Source: Burkholderia lata (GTDB lineage Bacteria; Pseudomonadota; Gammaproteobacteria; Burkholderiales; Burkholderiaceae). Taken from it: DNA of 64,000 nucleotides. The translations under genes were made by a program, and so were the position numbers. The notes beneath the pieces are model-generated. The model worked only from the letters and a program-made list of their open reading frames with translations, searched no databases and had not been told where the DNA came from. Position 1 is the stretch's first letter; each line of letters opens with the position of its first letter. Below, piece after piece: positions 33,461-45,028 of the stretch. The stretch is taken from NCBI RefSeq assembly GCF_902499335.1, contig NZ_CABVQK010000010.1, positions 264,308 to 328,307 on the forward strand, read 5' to 3'.

Positions 33461-34459
33461 TCAGCGATTCGCCGTTACGGCGTTCTGCGGCGTGCCCGCG
33501 TGCCACGCCTCGATGTTCAGCAGGGTGGTGTGCGCGATCTCGGCGAGCGCCTCGCGCGTGAAGAACGCCTGGTGCGACGTGACGATCACGTTCGGGAACG
33601 TCAGCAGGCGGGCGAGCACGTCGTCCTGCAGCGGCAGGTCGGAGTGATCCTCGAAGAAGAGCCCGCTTTCCTCTTCGTATACGTCGAGCCCGAGATGGCC
33701 GAGCTGGCCGCTCTTGAGCGCATCGACCAGCGCCTGCGCATCGACGAGGCCGCCGCGCCCGGTGTTGATCAGCATCGCGCCGTGCTTCATCCGTGCGAGC
33801 GTCCGTTCGTTGATCAGATGGTGCGTCGACGGCAGCAGCGGGCAGTGCAGGCTGACGATGTCGGCGTGGTGCAGCAGCTCGTCGAGCTCGACATAGCGCG
33901 CGCCGAACGCGATCAGCTCGTCGTCGTACGGCGGCACCGAATGTGCGAGCACATGCATCCCGAAGCCCATCATGATCTTCGCGAACACGCTGCCGATGAT
34001 GCCGGTGCCGATCACGCCGACGGTCTTGCCATGCAGGTCGAAGCCGAGCAGGCCGTTCAGCGAGAAGTCGCCTTCGCGGGTGCGCGCGACGGCGCGCGGC
34101 AGGCGGCGGTTGAGTGCGAGGATCAGCGCGACCGCGTGCTCGGCGACCGCGTGCGGCGAATAGGCCGGCACGCGCACGACCGTGATGCCGAGCCGCTCGG
34201 CGGCCGCCAGGTCGACATGGTTGAAGCCCGCCGAGCGCAGCGCGATCAGGCGCGTGCCGCCGTCAGCCAGCCGCTCGAGCACGGCCGCGTCGACGGTGTC
34301 GTTGACGAACGGGCAGACGACGTCATAGCCATGCGCGAGGATCGCGGTTTCCGCGTCGAGGTGCGACGGCTGGAAGTGCAGCCGATAGCCGAACCGCCGG
34401 TTGGCGGCAGCGAACGAATCGTCGTCGTACTGCCGGCTGCTGAACAGGATCACGCGCAC
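33461..34459 (-). CDS. ldhA: D-lactate dehydrogenase (fermentative LdhA type)
   Basis: The 332-residue D-2-hydroxyacid dehydrogenase reduces pyruvate to D-lactate with NADH. It has IALRSAGFNHVDLAAAERLG (substrate Arg), VGVIGTGIIGSVFAKIM (NAD site), NTGRGGLVD, GLDVYEEE and the catalytic His in VTSHQAFFT. The start is GTG, supported by GGAGG 6 bases upstream. It lies 30 bases after a LysR gene on the same strand, so the two may form an operon. Confidence 0.9.
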   Translation of the reverse strand: MRVILFSSRQYDDDSFAAANRRFGYRLHFQPSHLDAETAILAHGYDVVCPFVNDTVDAAVLERLADGGTRLIALRSAGFNHVDLAAAERLGITVVRVPAYSPHAVAEHAVALILALNRRLPRAVARTREGDFSLNGLLGFDLHGKTVGVIGTGIIGSVFAKIMMGFGMHVLAHSVPPYDDELIAFGARYVELDELLHHADIVSLHCPLLPSTHHLINERTLARMKHGAMLINTGRGGLVDAQALVDALKSGQLGHLGLDVYEEESGLFFEDHSDLPLQDDVLARLLTFPNVIVTSHQAFFTREALAEIAHTTLLNIEAWHAGTPQNAVTANR

Positions 34460-34489
34460 GCTGCACCTCCGAAGGCTGACGCGCGCAGT

Positions 34490-35473
34490 TTACTGCAGGC
34501 CCGTGATGATGTCGGAGCGGTCGGGCCCGCGCGACGGCCGCATGAAGCCGTAGTCGGTGCGTTCGCGGGCCGGCTGCGCACTGAAGTGGTCGAGTGCGTG
34601 CTCGACGAAGCTGCGCGTCCGGGCCGGCACGTACTGGCGGTTCGGGTAGACGAGCGACAGCTGTGTGTCGGGATCGTCGATCCGGTAGCCGGCCATCAGC
34701 CGCACGAGCGTGCCGCTGGCGAGCGCGTCCGCGACGCACGGCTCTGGCAGCACCGCGATGCCGGCACCGGCCACGGCCGCCGCATGGACGAGCGCGAGCT
34801 GGTTGACCGTGCAGGCCGGGCGCACCGTGATGGAATGCGCGACGCCGTCGTGGCCGACCAGTTGCCACGCGGGCACATGCTGGTGCGGCGCGAGCGTGAC
34901 CCAGTCGTGGCCCGGCAGGTCGTCGGGCAGGCGCGGCTCGCCGCGGCGCTCGAGATAGGCCGGCGCCGCGACCGCGACGAACGGGTTCGGTGCGAGCGCG
35001 TGGCCGATCAGCGTCGGATTGCCGTCGAGCCGGTTGCCCGTGACGATGCCGACGTCGTAGCCCGAATCGAGCACGTCGAGCGGCCCCTCGGAGACGGTCA
35101 GCTGCACGCGCAACTCGGGGTAGCGGTGCCGGAAGCTGCTGACGAGCGGCGTCAGCGCAAGCGGCGACAGCAGGCCCGACGCGACGACGCGCAGCGTGCC
35201 GGCCGGTTCGCGCACGGCATGCGCGACGGACGATTCGAGGTGGTCGAATTCCTCGAGCAGCGCCCGGCACCCGTCGAGGTAGCGCACGCCGGCCTCGGTG
35301 AGCGACAGGTTCCGCGTCGTGCGGTGGATCAGCCGGGTGTTCAGGTGGCCCTCGAGCATCGCGATCGATCGCGTGACGAGTGCATTGGACACGCCGAGAT
35401 GGTGCGCCGCGCGCCGGAAGCTCTGTTGCTCGGCGACGCAGACGAATACACGCATGGTCTGAATCTGGTTCAT
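34490..35473 (-). CDS. LysR-family transcriptional regulator
   Basis: The 327-residue protein has an N-terminal helix-turn-helix (FVCVAEQQSFRRAAHHLGVS, then VTRSIAMLEGHLNTRLIHRT) and a LysR substrate-binding domain. Its sequence, with RTTRNLSLTEAGVRYL, is like the CrgA/DmlR group. It probably controls ldhA downstream or acts on the long divergent region upstream. A putative effector cannot be named. Confidence 0.9.
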   Translation of the reverse strand: MNQIQTMRVFVCVAEQQSFRRAAHHLGVSNALVTRSIAMLEGHLNTRLIHRTTRNLSLTEAGVRYLDGCRALLEEFDHLESSVAHAVREPAGTLRVVASGLLSPLALTPLVSSFRHRYPELRVQLTVSEGPLDVLDSGYDVGIVTGNRLDGNPTLIGHALAPNPFVAVAAPAYLERRGEPRLPDDLPGHDWVTLAPHQHVPAWQLVGHDGVAHSITVRPACTVNQLALVHAAAVAGAGIAVLPEPCVADALASGTLVRLMAGYRIDDPDTQLSLVYPNRQYVPARTRSFVEHALDHFSAQPARERTDYGFMRPSRGPDRSDIITGLQ

Positions 35474-36230
35474 GGCTTGCGTATTTCTGGCCCGGTTGAT
35501 TGATTATGGTTGTGGTTTTACGCCGCGCAACCTCGAAAGCGCATCGCGCGGCCCGCAGTTTTTCCTTCACATCGAAAAATCGTTTTTTTCGATTCCGCAG
35601 ATGATTGTTCAATACAGAAGCGTTATCCGTCAACCTGCGAAAAGGGGCGGGTTGCGGAAAATCGAAATCAGGGGTAGCGCGTTAAACGTGGTGCTGTCCA
35701 GCATGCCTGCCGTTCAAAGGTGGTGGGGTATTCGAATAAGTATGGCGAGTGAGAATATTTCTCATGTTAATCAATAGGTTGTGAGCTATTCGAGCGGGCT
35801 TGAGCCAGTATTGCGAGGAAGCGTGCCCCAATACATGCTGAAATAGTAGATGTTTTTTGGCCGTGCGGGGATTTTGCTTATCGGATTCCGCGTAGCGATT
35901 TTTATCGGGGATCCGGTCTATTTCGTTCGATACAGAAGTCGTACTGAACCGGTGATGTCGGCGAGTCGCGGTGTTATTGACGAAGAAAATCGTGCGCTTG
36001 ACGCATGAATGGAACCGTTTCACAACCTGGCCGGCAATCATTTTTCAATCCGGATGACTGGCGTGCGGCCCGCGCATGGCCGGCTGGCCCGGTCAGGCGA
36101 CCGGGCCACCGTTGCGCTGTCCGGCCGCGCGTGCCTCTTGCGCGAGGCGGCGGAACGCGGAATGATCGATCAGTTCGCCATGCAGCGCGGCGGGCGTCCG
36201 TGCACTTCCTTTCCTCACCTTTTTCCAGCC
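35474..36230. other. 757-base AT-rich gene-free region
   Basis: No convincing gene is seen between the LysR gene and the aminotransferase. The region is clearly richer in A and T than both sides. It holds an inverted repeat ATCGAAAAA/TTTTTCGAT (35571-35579 and 35585-35593) and several AT tracts. The last 220 bases have ordinary GC content and an open frame in phase with the aminotransferase, but without its family sequence. It may hold the control sites of both flanking genes. Confidence 0.5.
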
Positions 36231-37442
36231 ATGTCCATCGATTACTCGCCGATTCCCTGTCCCGTCGTCGTGCCGCTCGACGCGATCCTGCCCGAAGAAC
36301 CGCTGCTGATGATGGGGGCCGGCCCGGTTCCGATCCCGGCCGCCGTCGCGAAGGCGAACACGGTCGTGATCAACCACCTTGGCGCGACGATGGCGAAGAT
36401 CATCGAGCAGGTGAAGGAAATGGCGCGTTACGTGTTCCAGACCCGCACGAAGTGGGTGCTCGGTGTCGCGGGACCCGGTTCGGCCGCGATGGAAATGGCG
36501 ATCTCGAACCTGGCGTGGCGCGGTACGCGCGTGCTGTCGATCCGCAACGGCTTCTTCAGCGCGCGGATGGCCGAGATGGCCACGCGCGTCGGAGCCGACG
36601 TCGCGACGCTCGAAGTGGCCGACCGCGCGGTCGCCAGCCTCGACGAGATCGCGGACGCGATCGCGCGCGAGCGGCCCGAGATCGTCACGATCGTGCAGGG
36701 CGAGACGTCGAACACCGTGTGGAACCGCGACCTGCGCGAGATCGCGGCGCTTGCCAAGGCGGCCGGTGCGCTGGTCGTGGTCGATGCGGTGTGCACGCTG
36801 TCGACGATGCCGCTCGAGATGGACGCGTGGGGCATCGACGCGGTGATCACCGGCGGCCAGAAGGGGCTGTCGTCGATCCCGGGCGTGTCGCTGATCGCGT
36901 TCTCCGACGCCGCATGGGACCGCATGAAACAGCGCCCCGAACCGAACGCGCACTGGTGCCTCGACATGGCGCTCGCGGAGAACTTCTGGCACAACGCCGG
37001 CTACCACTACACGGCGCCCGTGTCGGGCGTGCTCGCACTGCACGAGGCGCTGCGGCTCGTCTGCGCGGAGACGCTCGAAAGCCGCTTCGCGCGCCACCTG
37101 CGCTGCTCGCTCGCGCTGCAGGCGGGCGTCGAGTCGATGGGGCTCAAGCTCTATGCGCCGAAGGACTGCCGGCTGAATTCAGTGGTCGGGATCGAGACGC
37201 CGGAAGGGCTCACGCCGGGAATGGTCTGCGGCCATATCTCGAAGCAGTACCAGGTCGAGATTTCGGGCTCGTTCGGCTTGCCGATCGTGCGGATCGGGCA
37301 GATGGGCGAGCAGTGCCGCGAGCACAACCTGTTCCGCACGCTGCATGCGTTCGGCCGCACGATGGTCGACCTGAAGGTGCCGGTCGACCTGCCGGCCGGC
37401 GTTGCGGCGCTCGAGCAGGAACTGTCGGGGCGCGGCGCTTAA
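36231..37442 (+). CDS. PLP-dependent class V aminotransferase (alanine/serine-glyoxylate type)
   Basis: The 403-residue protein matches fold type I class V aminotransferases: MMGAGPVPIP near the start, GVAGPGSAAMEMAISNL, IVQGETSNTVWNRDL and the PLP lysine in VITGGQKGLSSIPG. It would transfer an amino group to glyoxylate or pyruvate. The ATG at 36231 starts the family sequence; the frame reaches 36009 without similarity. The true amino donor is unknown, and a plain alanine-glyoxylate role is only the family default. It converges on an AraC gene. Confidence 0.85.
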   Translation: MSIDYSPIPCPVVVPLDAILPEEPLLMMGAGPVPIPAAVAKANTVVINHLGATMAKIIEQVKEMARYVFQTRTKWVLGVAGPGSAAMEMAISNLAWRGTRVLSIRNGFFSARMAEMATRVGADVATLEVADRAVASLDEIADAIARERPEIVTIVQGETSNTVWNRDLREIAALAKAAGALVVVDAVCTLSTMPLEMDAWGIDAVITGGQKGLSSIPGVSLIAFSDAAWDRMKQRPEPNAHWCLDMALAENFWHNAGYHYTAPVSGVLALHEALRLVCAETLESRFARHLRCSLALQAGVESMGLKLYAPKDCRLNSVVGIETPEGLTPGMVCGHISKQYQVEISGSFGLPIVRIGQMGEQCREHNLFRTLHAFGRTMVDLKVPVDLPAGVAALEQELSGRGA

Positions 37443-37470
37443 GCGGGAAAACGCGGAAAGGGGGCCGCGC

Positions 37471-38406
37471 TCAGCGGCCCTGCATCGCACGCCGGTACGT
37501 ATTCGGCGTCGTGCCGTGCGCGTCGCGAAAGCGATGGCTGAAGTGGCCGGCGTTCGCGTAGCCGCAGTCGGCCGCGATCTGCGCGAGCGGCAGCGCCGTC
37601 GTGCGCAGCAGCTCGCGCGCCCGCGCCAGCCGTTGCTCGGCCACCCACGCGTGCGGCGCCCGGCCGAACGACAGCCGGAACATCCGCGAGAAGTGGTATT
37701 CGGACAGCGCGGCGACGTCGGCGAGTTCGCCGAGCGTCAGCGGTTGCGTCAGGTACGTGTCGATGTAGTCGCGCACGCGGCGGCGCACGGCCGGCGCGAG
37801 CCCGCCGCGGAACGACGTGTCGGTGCGGGGCGTGCTCTGCCCGCGCAGCAGCAGGCTCAGCACCTCGTGCGCGGTCTCGTTCACGCGCAGCCGTTCGTCG
37901 GCATCGTCCCAGCCGTCCAGCGCGAGTGAACGCAGCAGCGTGGCGACGCGCGCATCCTCGAAATAGGTGCGGTCGGCGAGCTTCAGTTCGCGCGGCTCGC
38001 GGTCGAGTTCGCGGATCGCGCGCTGCGTGAAGTGTTCCGGCAGGAAATACAGGTGGATGAAGTGCATCTCGCCGCGCACCCACCAGCGCGATTCATGGTC
38101 GCCCGGCAGCGCGCACAGCAGGCTCGGCGCGCCGTAGCGCGGCACGCGCTGACGCTCCGTCCGGTAGCCGCCGTCGAGATAGCACGACAGCGTGTGGTGG
38201 CCCGGCTGCTCGTAGACCGTCTCGCTTTCGTCGGTGATCCGTGTCCATTCGGCGATCGCCAGATGGTCGCCGAGCCACGCGAAGCGCTCGAGCGTCGCGT
38301 TCGCGTCGGCGAGCGTGCGGCAGACCGACTGCAGGCCGAACGGCAGATCGCCGCCAGCCAGGGCGGCGGGGTGGTCGACGGGAGGCGCGGAAAGGGAGAG
38401 GCTCAT
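37471..38406 (-). CDS. AraC-family transcriptional regulator
   Basis: The 311-residue protein has a non-conserved N-terminal sensor domain and a C-terminal AraC domain with two helix-turn-helices (LTLGELADVAALSEYHFSRMFRLSF region and LAQIAADCGYANAGHFSHRFRDAHG). The ATG at 38406 is used; the frame extends 20 codons upstream without support. It is divergent from the EamA exporter gene, which it may regulate. Confidence 0.9.
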   Translation of the reverse strand: MSLSLSAPPVDHPAALAGGDLPFGLQSVCRTLADANATLERFAWLGDHLAIAEWTRITDESETVYEQPGHHTLSCYLDGGYRTERQRVPRYGAPSLLCALPGDHESRWWVRGEMHFIHLYFLPEHFTQRAIRELDREPRELKLADRTYFEDARVATLLRSLALDGWDDADERLRVNETAHEVLSLLLRGQSTPRTDTSFRGGLAPAVRRRVRDYIDTYLTQPLTLGELADVAALSEYHFSRMFRLSFGRAPHAWVAEQRLARARELLRTTALPLAQIAADCGYANAGHFSHRFRDAHGTTPNTYRRAMQGR

Positions 38407-38543
38407 GATGGGCCGAGTATAAGCGGGCGCGCGCCGTCGCGTGCGGCGGCCCGAAAAAGACCGCAATTCCGGACAATCGGCGCGCGCCGGGCGGCGGCAT
38501 AGTCGGGATCCCGTTTCACCCGTTTTTTCGGATCGTTGCCGCC

Positions 38544-39434
38544 ATGAACCTGTCGCTTTATTTCGTCACTGTGCTGATCTGGGGCACCACCTGGATCGCG
38601 ATCAAGTGGCAGCTCGGCTCCGTGCCGCCGCCCGTGTCGATCGCATGGCGTTTCTGGCTCGCGGCCGCCGTGCTGTTCGCGCTGCTGCGCGTGATGCGCC
38701 GGCCGGTGCGCCCGCCGCGCGAAGCGTGGCGCTTTCTCCTGGCGCAGGGCTTCGCGCTGTTCTGCCTGAACTTCCTGTGCTTCTACTACGCGGAGCAGGT
38801 CGTGCCGAGCGGCCTCGTCGCGGTGATCTTCTCGACGGCGCCGCTGTTGAACTCGATCAACGGCCGGCTGTTCATGGGCCGTCCGCTGCGGCCGTCGGCG
38901 ATCGCCGGCGCGCTGCTCGGGCTGGTCGGCATCGCGTGCCTGTTCTGGCAGCAGATGGCCGGCCATCTCGACGACCACGCCACCTGGACGGGCCTCGCGA
39001 TCGCGTTCGCGGGCACGATGTGTTTCTCGGCCGGCAACCTGCTGTCGAGCCGGATGCAGTCGATGGGGCTGCACCCGCTCGTGACCAATGGCTGGGCGAT
39101 GCTGATCGGCGCGACGATCCTGACCGTCGGCAGCGCGGTGGCCGGATTGCCGTTCATGCTCGACACGAGCCCGCGCTATCTCGGCGCGCTCGTCTACCTG
39201 GCCGTGCCGGGCTCGGTGATCGGCTTTACCGCGTATCTGACCCTCGTCGGCCGGATCGGGCCGGAGCGCGCCGCGTACTGCACGGTACTGTTCCCGATCG
39301 TCGCGCTGGCCGTGTCGACGGTGTTCGAGGGCTACCAGTGGTCGCCGCTCGCGGTGGTCGGGCTGCTGCTGGTGGTGGCCGGCAACCTGGTCGCGTTCGA
39401 CCTGACGCGGCGGTTGTTTCTGCGGACGGCCTGA
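38544..39434 (+). CDS. EamA/DMT-family transporter (RhaT-like)
   Basis: This 296-residue protein of about 10 membrane segments contains two EamA repeats. The first has IWGTTWIAIKWQLGSVPP, and the second includes GTMCFSAGNLLSSRMQS and TAYLTLVGRIGPERAAYCTVLFPIVAL. The family exports amino acids or other metabolites across the inner membrane. The divergent AraC gene 138 bases away may control it. Confidence 0.9.
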   Translation: MNLSLYFVTVLIWGTTWIAIKWQLGSVPPPVSIAWRFWLAAAVLFALLRVMRRPVRPPREAWRFLLAQGFALFCLNFLCFYYAEQVVPSGLVAVIFSTAPLLNSINGRLFMGRPLRPSAIAGALLGLVGIACLFWQQMAGHLDDHATWTGLAIAFAGTMCFSAGNLLSSRMQSMGLHPLVTNGWAMLIGATILTVGSAVAGLPFMLDTSPRYLGALVYLAVPGSVIGFTAYLTLVGRIGPERAAYCTVLFPIVALAVSTVFEGYQWSPLAVVGLLLVVAGNLVAFDLTRRLFLRTA

Positions 39435-39470
39435 CCGGCTTGCACGCCGCACCGGCTTCGCCCGGATACA

Positions 39471-39503
39471 AAAACGCCCGCGCGATGCGGGCGTTTTCTT
39501 TTT
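39471..39503. terminator. Bidirectional terminator between EamA and MFS genes
   Basis: An 11-bp perfect stem (AAAACGCCCGC at 39471-39481 with 39487-39497, 5-base loop) carries A-rich and T-rich flanks (CTTTTT on the right), suited to both convergent genes. Confidence 0.8.
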
Positions 39504-39557
39504 GGGTGTCGGCAGCGTAATTTTCCGCGACCGGCTTCCAGGCAACGAGCAGCGCGT

Positions 39558-40772
39558 TCAGGCCGCCGCGCCGCTTCCCGCGACCCGCGCCTGCCGCTGG
39601 TACAGCACCATCGACAGCGCGACGCCCGCGGCAGCCGCCACCGCCGCGAACAGGAACACCTGCGGATAGCCGAACGCACCCGCGACATAGCCGGCGAGCG
39701 GCCCCGTGATGCCGAGCGACAGGTCGAGGAACACCGAGTACGCGGACAGCGCCGCGCCGCGGCTCGCGGGCGGCACGAGCGCGACGGCCTCGACGCCGAG
39801 CGCCGGGAAGATCAGCGCGAAGCCGAAGCCCGTCAGCGCCGCGCCGATCAGCGCGACGTGCGGCACGGGCGCGAGCCACAGCAGCACGAGGCCTGAGCAT
39901 TCGAACGCAAACGACACGATCGCGACGCGGAAGCCGCCGTAGGTCTTGATCGTGTTCGCGAACAGCAGGCGCGCACCGATGAACAGCGTGCCGAACACGG
40001 TCAGCGACAGCGCGGCGTTCGGCCAGTGGCGCGCCGCGTAGTACAGCGTGACGAAGGTCGCGATCGAGCCGAAGCCGGCCGAGCCGAGCGCGAGGCCGAG
40101 GCCGTGCGGCAGCACGCGCGTGAACACGCTCGCGTACGACATCCGCTCGCCGTGCACGAGCGGCACGGACGCGATCAGGCGCGCAAGGTAGAAGCCGGTC
40201 GCGGCGAGCGCGATCACGATCACGCCGATCAGCGCCGGATTCAGCGTATGCGCGATCGCGACGCCGACCGGCGCGCCGAGCGCGAGCGCGCCGTAGGTCG
40301 CGATGCCGTTCCACGAGATCACCTTCGCGTTGTGCGTGACGCCGACCCGGCCGATGCCCCACAGGATCGCGCCGGTGCCGCACAGGCTTTCGCCGACGCC
40401 GAGCACGAGCCGGCTCGCGACCAGCAGCACGAGGCTCGCGACCGGCCAGTGCGCGAGCAGCAGCGCGACGAGCAGCAGCACGCCCGACACGCCGCAACCG
40501 ACCAGCCCGCGCAGCACCGTCTGCTTCGGGCCGAGCGTATCGGCCAGGCGCCCGGCGAGCGGCCGCGATGCGAGCGTCGCGAAATACTGGACGCTGATCG
40601 CACCGCCCGCGACGATCGCGGAAAAGCCGAGGTCGTCGTGGACGAAGCCCGGCAATACCGCGAGCGGCAGGCCGATGGTCAGGTAGCAGATGAACGTGAA
40701 GCAGACGACGGACACGATTTGCAGCGTGACCGCGAACCCGCTGCGCGGCGGTGTGGCGGAATCGGTTGACAT
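39558..40772 (-). CDS. MFS transporter (YhhS/YfcJ-like)
   Basis: The 404-residue protein has 12 membrane segments and the YhhS/YfcJ-type motifs SVQYFATLASRPLAGRLADTLGPK and LGVGESLCGTGAILWGIGRVG. E. coli relatives are poorly characterised exporters; glyphosate tolerance has been reported for YhhS. The substrate here is unknown. It is divergent from the xdh operon. Confidence 0.87.
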   Translation of the reverse strand: MSTDSATPPRSGFAVTLQIVSVVCFTFICYLTIGLPLAVLPGFVHDDLGFSAIVAGGAISVQYFATLASRPLAGRLADTLGPKQTVLRGLVGCGVSGVLLLVALLLAHWPVASLVLLVASRLVLGVGESLCGTGAILWGIGRVGVTHNAKVISWNGIATYGALALGAPVGVAIAHTLNPALIGVIVIALAATGFYLARLIASVPLVHGERMSYASVFTRVLPHGLGLALGSAGFGSIATFVTLYYAARHWPNAALSLTVFGTLFIGARLLFANTIKTYGGFRVAIVSFAFECSGLVLLWLAPVPHVALIGAALTGFGFALIFPALGVEAVALVPPASRGAALSAYSVFLDLSLGITGPLAGYVAGAFGYPQVFLFAAVAAAAGVALSMVLYQRQARVAGSGAAA

Positions 40773-41110
40773 GGGGTCGGAACGAATGAACGAAACGGAC
40801 GGAGGACGGCGAAAAAGGGAATCGGGATTTTCCCATGGAACCGGTTTTCACGCAGGTACCATTTAGTTAATTGCGACCCGATTTCGTCGCCCGCGGATCG
40901 GCGGGGGCATTGCGAAATGGTGGGCGGAGCACCGTGCGGAAAGGGCGCCAGGCCGCGCCGGCGCTCATATCGCGGCAGTTATATGGGCCCCATGCGTGAT
41001 GGGCTATGGGTTGCGGAATTTGATGGTGATAGCGTGCAAACTGTCAGAAAAACGTCGGTCGAGCGCACTGCGCGGGCCGCCTTGCCCCCCATTTGAAGAA
41101 CCATCGAGAC
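40773..41110. other. Divergent region between MFS gene and xdhA
   Basis: This is 338 bases without a gene. It contains a short AT-rich patch (CATTTAGTTAATTG near 40859-40872), which may be part of a promoter for the MFS gene. I found no complete promoter or palindrome for xdhA. Confidence 0.4.
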
Positions 41111-42655
<1,545 letters not shown>

Positions 42656-42673
42656 AGACGGAGAACACCGAAC

Positions 42674-45028
42674 ATGAACCAGCAAGCAGAACCGTTCCTG
42701 AGCACCCTCGACCCGCAGGCCGACGCCGCGCAGGTCCACGTATCGCGCGCGCACGAATCCGCGCACCTGCACGTCAGCGGGCGTGCCACCTACACCGACG
42801 ACATCCCGGTTGTCGCGGGCACACTGCACGCGGCGCTCGGCCTGTCGGCGAAGCCGCACGCACGGATCGTGTCGATGAACTTCGACGCGGTGCGCGCGAC
42901 GCCGGGCGTGGTCGCCGTGTTCACGGCCGACGATATCCCGGGCGTCAACGATTGCGGCCCGATCATCCACGACGATCCGGTGCTCGCGAAGGGCATCGTG
43001 CAGTTCGTCGGCCAGCCGATGTTCATCGTCGTCGCGACGTCGCATGAAACCGCGCGGCTCGCCGCGCGCCGCGCCCAGGTCGACTACGAGGAATTGCCGG
43101 CGATCCTCACCGCGCAGGAAGCACGCGCGGCCGAAACCTACGTGATCCCGCCGCTGAAGCTCGCGCGCGGCGACGCGGCCGCGCGGCTCGCCGTCGCGCC
43201 GCACCGCGAGTCGGGCGAAATGCTGCTCGGCGGCCAGGAGCAGTTCTACCTCGAAGGGCAGATCGCATACGCAGTGCCGAAGGATGACGACGGGATGCAC
43301 GTGTACTGCTCGACGCAGCACCCGAGCGAGATGCAGCACCTCGTCGCGCACGTGCTCGGCGTCGCGTCGCACAACGTGCTCGTCGAATGCCGCCGGATGG
43401 GCGGCGGGTTCGGCGGCAAGGAATCGCAGTCGGGCCTGTTCGCGTGCTGCGCGGCGCTCGCCGCATGGAAGCTGCTGTGCCCGGTGAAGCTGCGTCCGGA
43501 CCGCGACGACGACATGATGATCACCGGCAAGCGGCACGACTTCCATTACCGCTTCGACGTCGGCTACGACGACGACGGCCGCATCGACGGCGTGGCGCTC
43601 GACATGACGTCGCGCTGCGGCTTCTCGGCCGACCTGTCCGGCCCGGTGATGACGCGCGCGGTGTGCCACTTCGACAACGCGTACTGGCTGGGCGACGTGA
43701 ACATCGCAGGCTACTGCGGCAAGACCAACACGCAGTCGAACACCGCCTTCCGCGGGTTCGGGGGCCCGCAGGGCGCGTTCGCGATCGAGTACATCCTCGA
43801 CGACGTCGCGCGCTCGCTCGATCGCGATCCGCTCGACGTCCGCTATGCGAACCTGTACGGCAAGACCGAACGCAACGTCACGCCGTACGGGCAGACGGTC
43901 GAGGACAACGTGCTGCCGGAGCTGCTCGGCGAACTCGAGGCGACCAGCGACTACCGCGCGCGGCGCGCGGGCGTGCGCGAATTCAACGCGCGCAACACGG
44001 TGCTGAAGAAGGGCATCGCGATCACGCCGGTGAAGTTCGGCATTGCGTTCAACGTCACGCACTTCAACCAGGCCGGCGCGCTGGTGCACATCTACACTGA
44101 CGGCTCGGTGCTCGTGAACCACGGCGGCACGGAGATGGGGCAGGGGCTCAACACGAAGGTCGCGCAGGTCGTCGCGCACGAGCTCGGCATCCGCTTCGGC
44201 CGGATTCGCGTGACGGCGACCGACACCAGCAAGGTCGCGAACACGTCCGCGACGGCTGCGTCGACGGGCTCGGACCTGAACGGCAAGGCCGCGCAGGATG
44301 CGGCGCGCCAGTTGCGCGAGCGGCTCGCGGTGTTCGCGGCGAAGCAGTTCGGCGACGGCAAGGTCGATGCGGCCGACGTGAAGTTCGGCAACGACTTCGT
44401 GTGGGTGGGCGGCAACGGCGTGCCGTTCGGCGAAGTGGTCGCGAAGGCGTACCTCGCGCGCGTGCAGCTGTGGTCCGACGGTTTCTACGCGACGCCGAAG
44501 CTGTACTGGGATCAGTCGAAGCTGCAAGGGCGGCCGTTCTACTACTACTCGTACGGCGCGGCCGTGTCGGAAGTCGTGATCGACACGCTGACGGGCGAGA
44601 TGCGCACGCTGCGCGTCGATGCGTTGCACGACGTGGGTGCGTCGCTGAACCCGGCGCTCGACATCGGCCAGGTCGAAGGCGCGTTCATCCAGGGGATGGG
44701 CTGGCTCACGACCGAGGAGCTGTGGTGGAACAAGGGCGGCAAGCTGATGACGCATGCGCCGTCCACGTACAAGATCCCGACGGTGAACGACACGCCGCCG
44801 GAATTCAACGTGCAGCTGTTCAAGAACCGCAACGTCGAGGACAGCATCCACCGTTCGAAGGCCGTCGGCGAGCCGCCGCTGCTGCTGCCGTTCTCGGTGT
44901 TCTTCGCGGTGCGTGATGCGGTGGCCGCGGTCGGCGACTACAAGGTGAACCCGCCGCTCGACGCGCCGGCGACCGGCGAGTCGATCCTGCGCGCGGTCAG
45001 CGCGGTGCGTGCGGCGAAGGCAGGCTGA
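42674..45028 (+). CDS. xdhB: Xanthine dehydrogenase molybdopterin subunit
   Basis: The 784-residue large subunit oxidises hypoxanthine and xanthine to urate at a molybdenum centre. Typical parts are SGRATYTDDIPVVAGTLHAA, RMGGGFGGKESQ, NTAFRGFGGPQGAF, GGTEMGQGLNTKVAQVV and the C-terminal VGEPPLLLPFSVFFAVRDAV, which contains the catalytic glutamate motif GEPP. Its stop lies within the left copy of a direct repeat that flanks the insert before xdhC. Confidence 0.96.
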   Translation: MNQQAEPFLSTLDPQADAAQVHVSRAHESAHLHVSGRATYTDDIPVVAGTLHAALGLSAKPHARIVSMNFDAVRATPGVVAVFTADDIPGVNDCGPIIHDDPVLAKGIVQFVGQPMFIVVATSHETARLAARRAQVDYEELPAILTAQEARAAETYVIPPLKLARGDAAARLAVAPHRESGEMLLGGQEQFYLEGQIAYAVPKDDDGMHVYCSTQHPSEMQHLVAHVLGVASHNVLVECRRMGGGFGGKESQSGLFACCAALAAWKLLCPVKLRPDRDDDMMITGKRHDFHYRFDVGYDDDGRIDGVALDMTSRCGFSADLSGPVMTRAVCHFDNAYWLGDVNIAGYCGKTNTQSNTAFRGFGGPQGAFAIEYILDDVARSLDRDPLDVRYANLYGKTERNVTPYGQTVEDNVLPELLGELEATSDYRARRAGVREFNARNTVLKKGIAITPVKFGIAFNVTHFNQAGALVHIYTDGSVLVNHGGTEMGQGLNTKVAQVVAHELGIRFGRIRVTATDTSKVANTSATAASTGSDLNGKAAQDAARQLRERLAVFAAKQFGDGKVDAADVKFGNDFVWVGGNGVPFGEVVAKAYLARVQLWSDGFYATPKLYWDQSKLQGRPFYYYSYGAAVSEVVIDTLTGEMRTLRVDALHDVGASLNPALDIGQVEGAFIQGMGWLTTEELWWNKGGKLMTHAPSTYKIPTVNDTPPEFNVQLFKNRNVEDSIHRSKAVGEPPLLLPFSVFFAVRDAVAAVGDYKVNPPLDAPATGESILRAVSAVRAAKAG

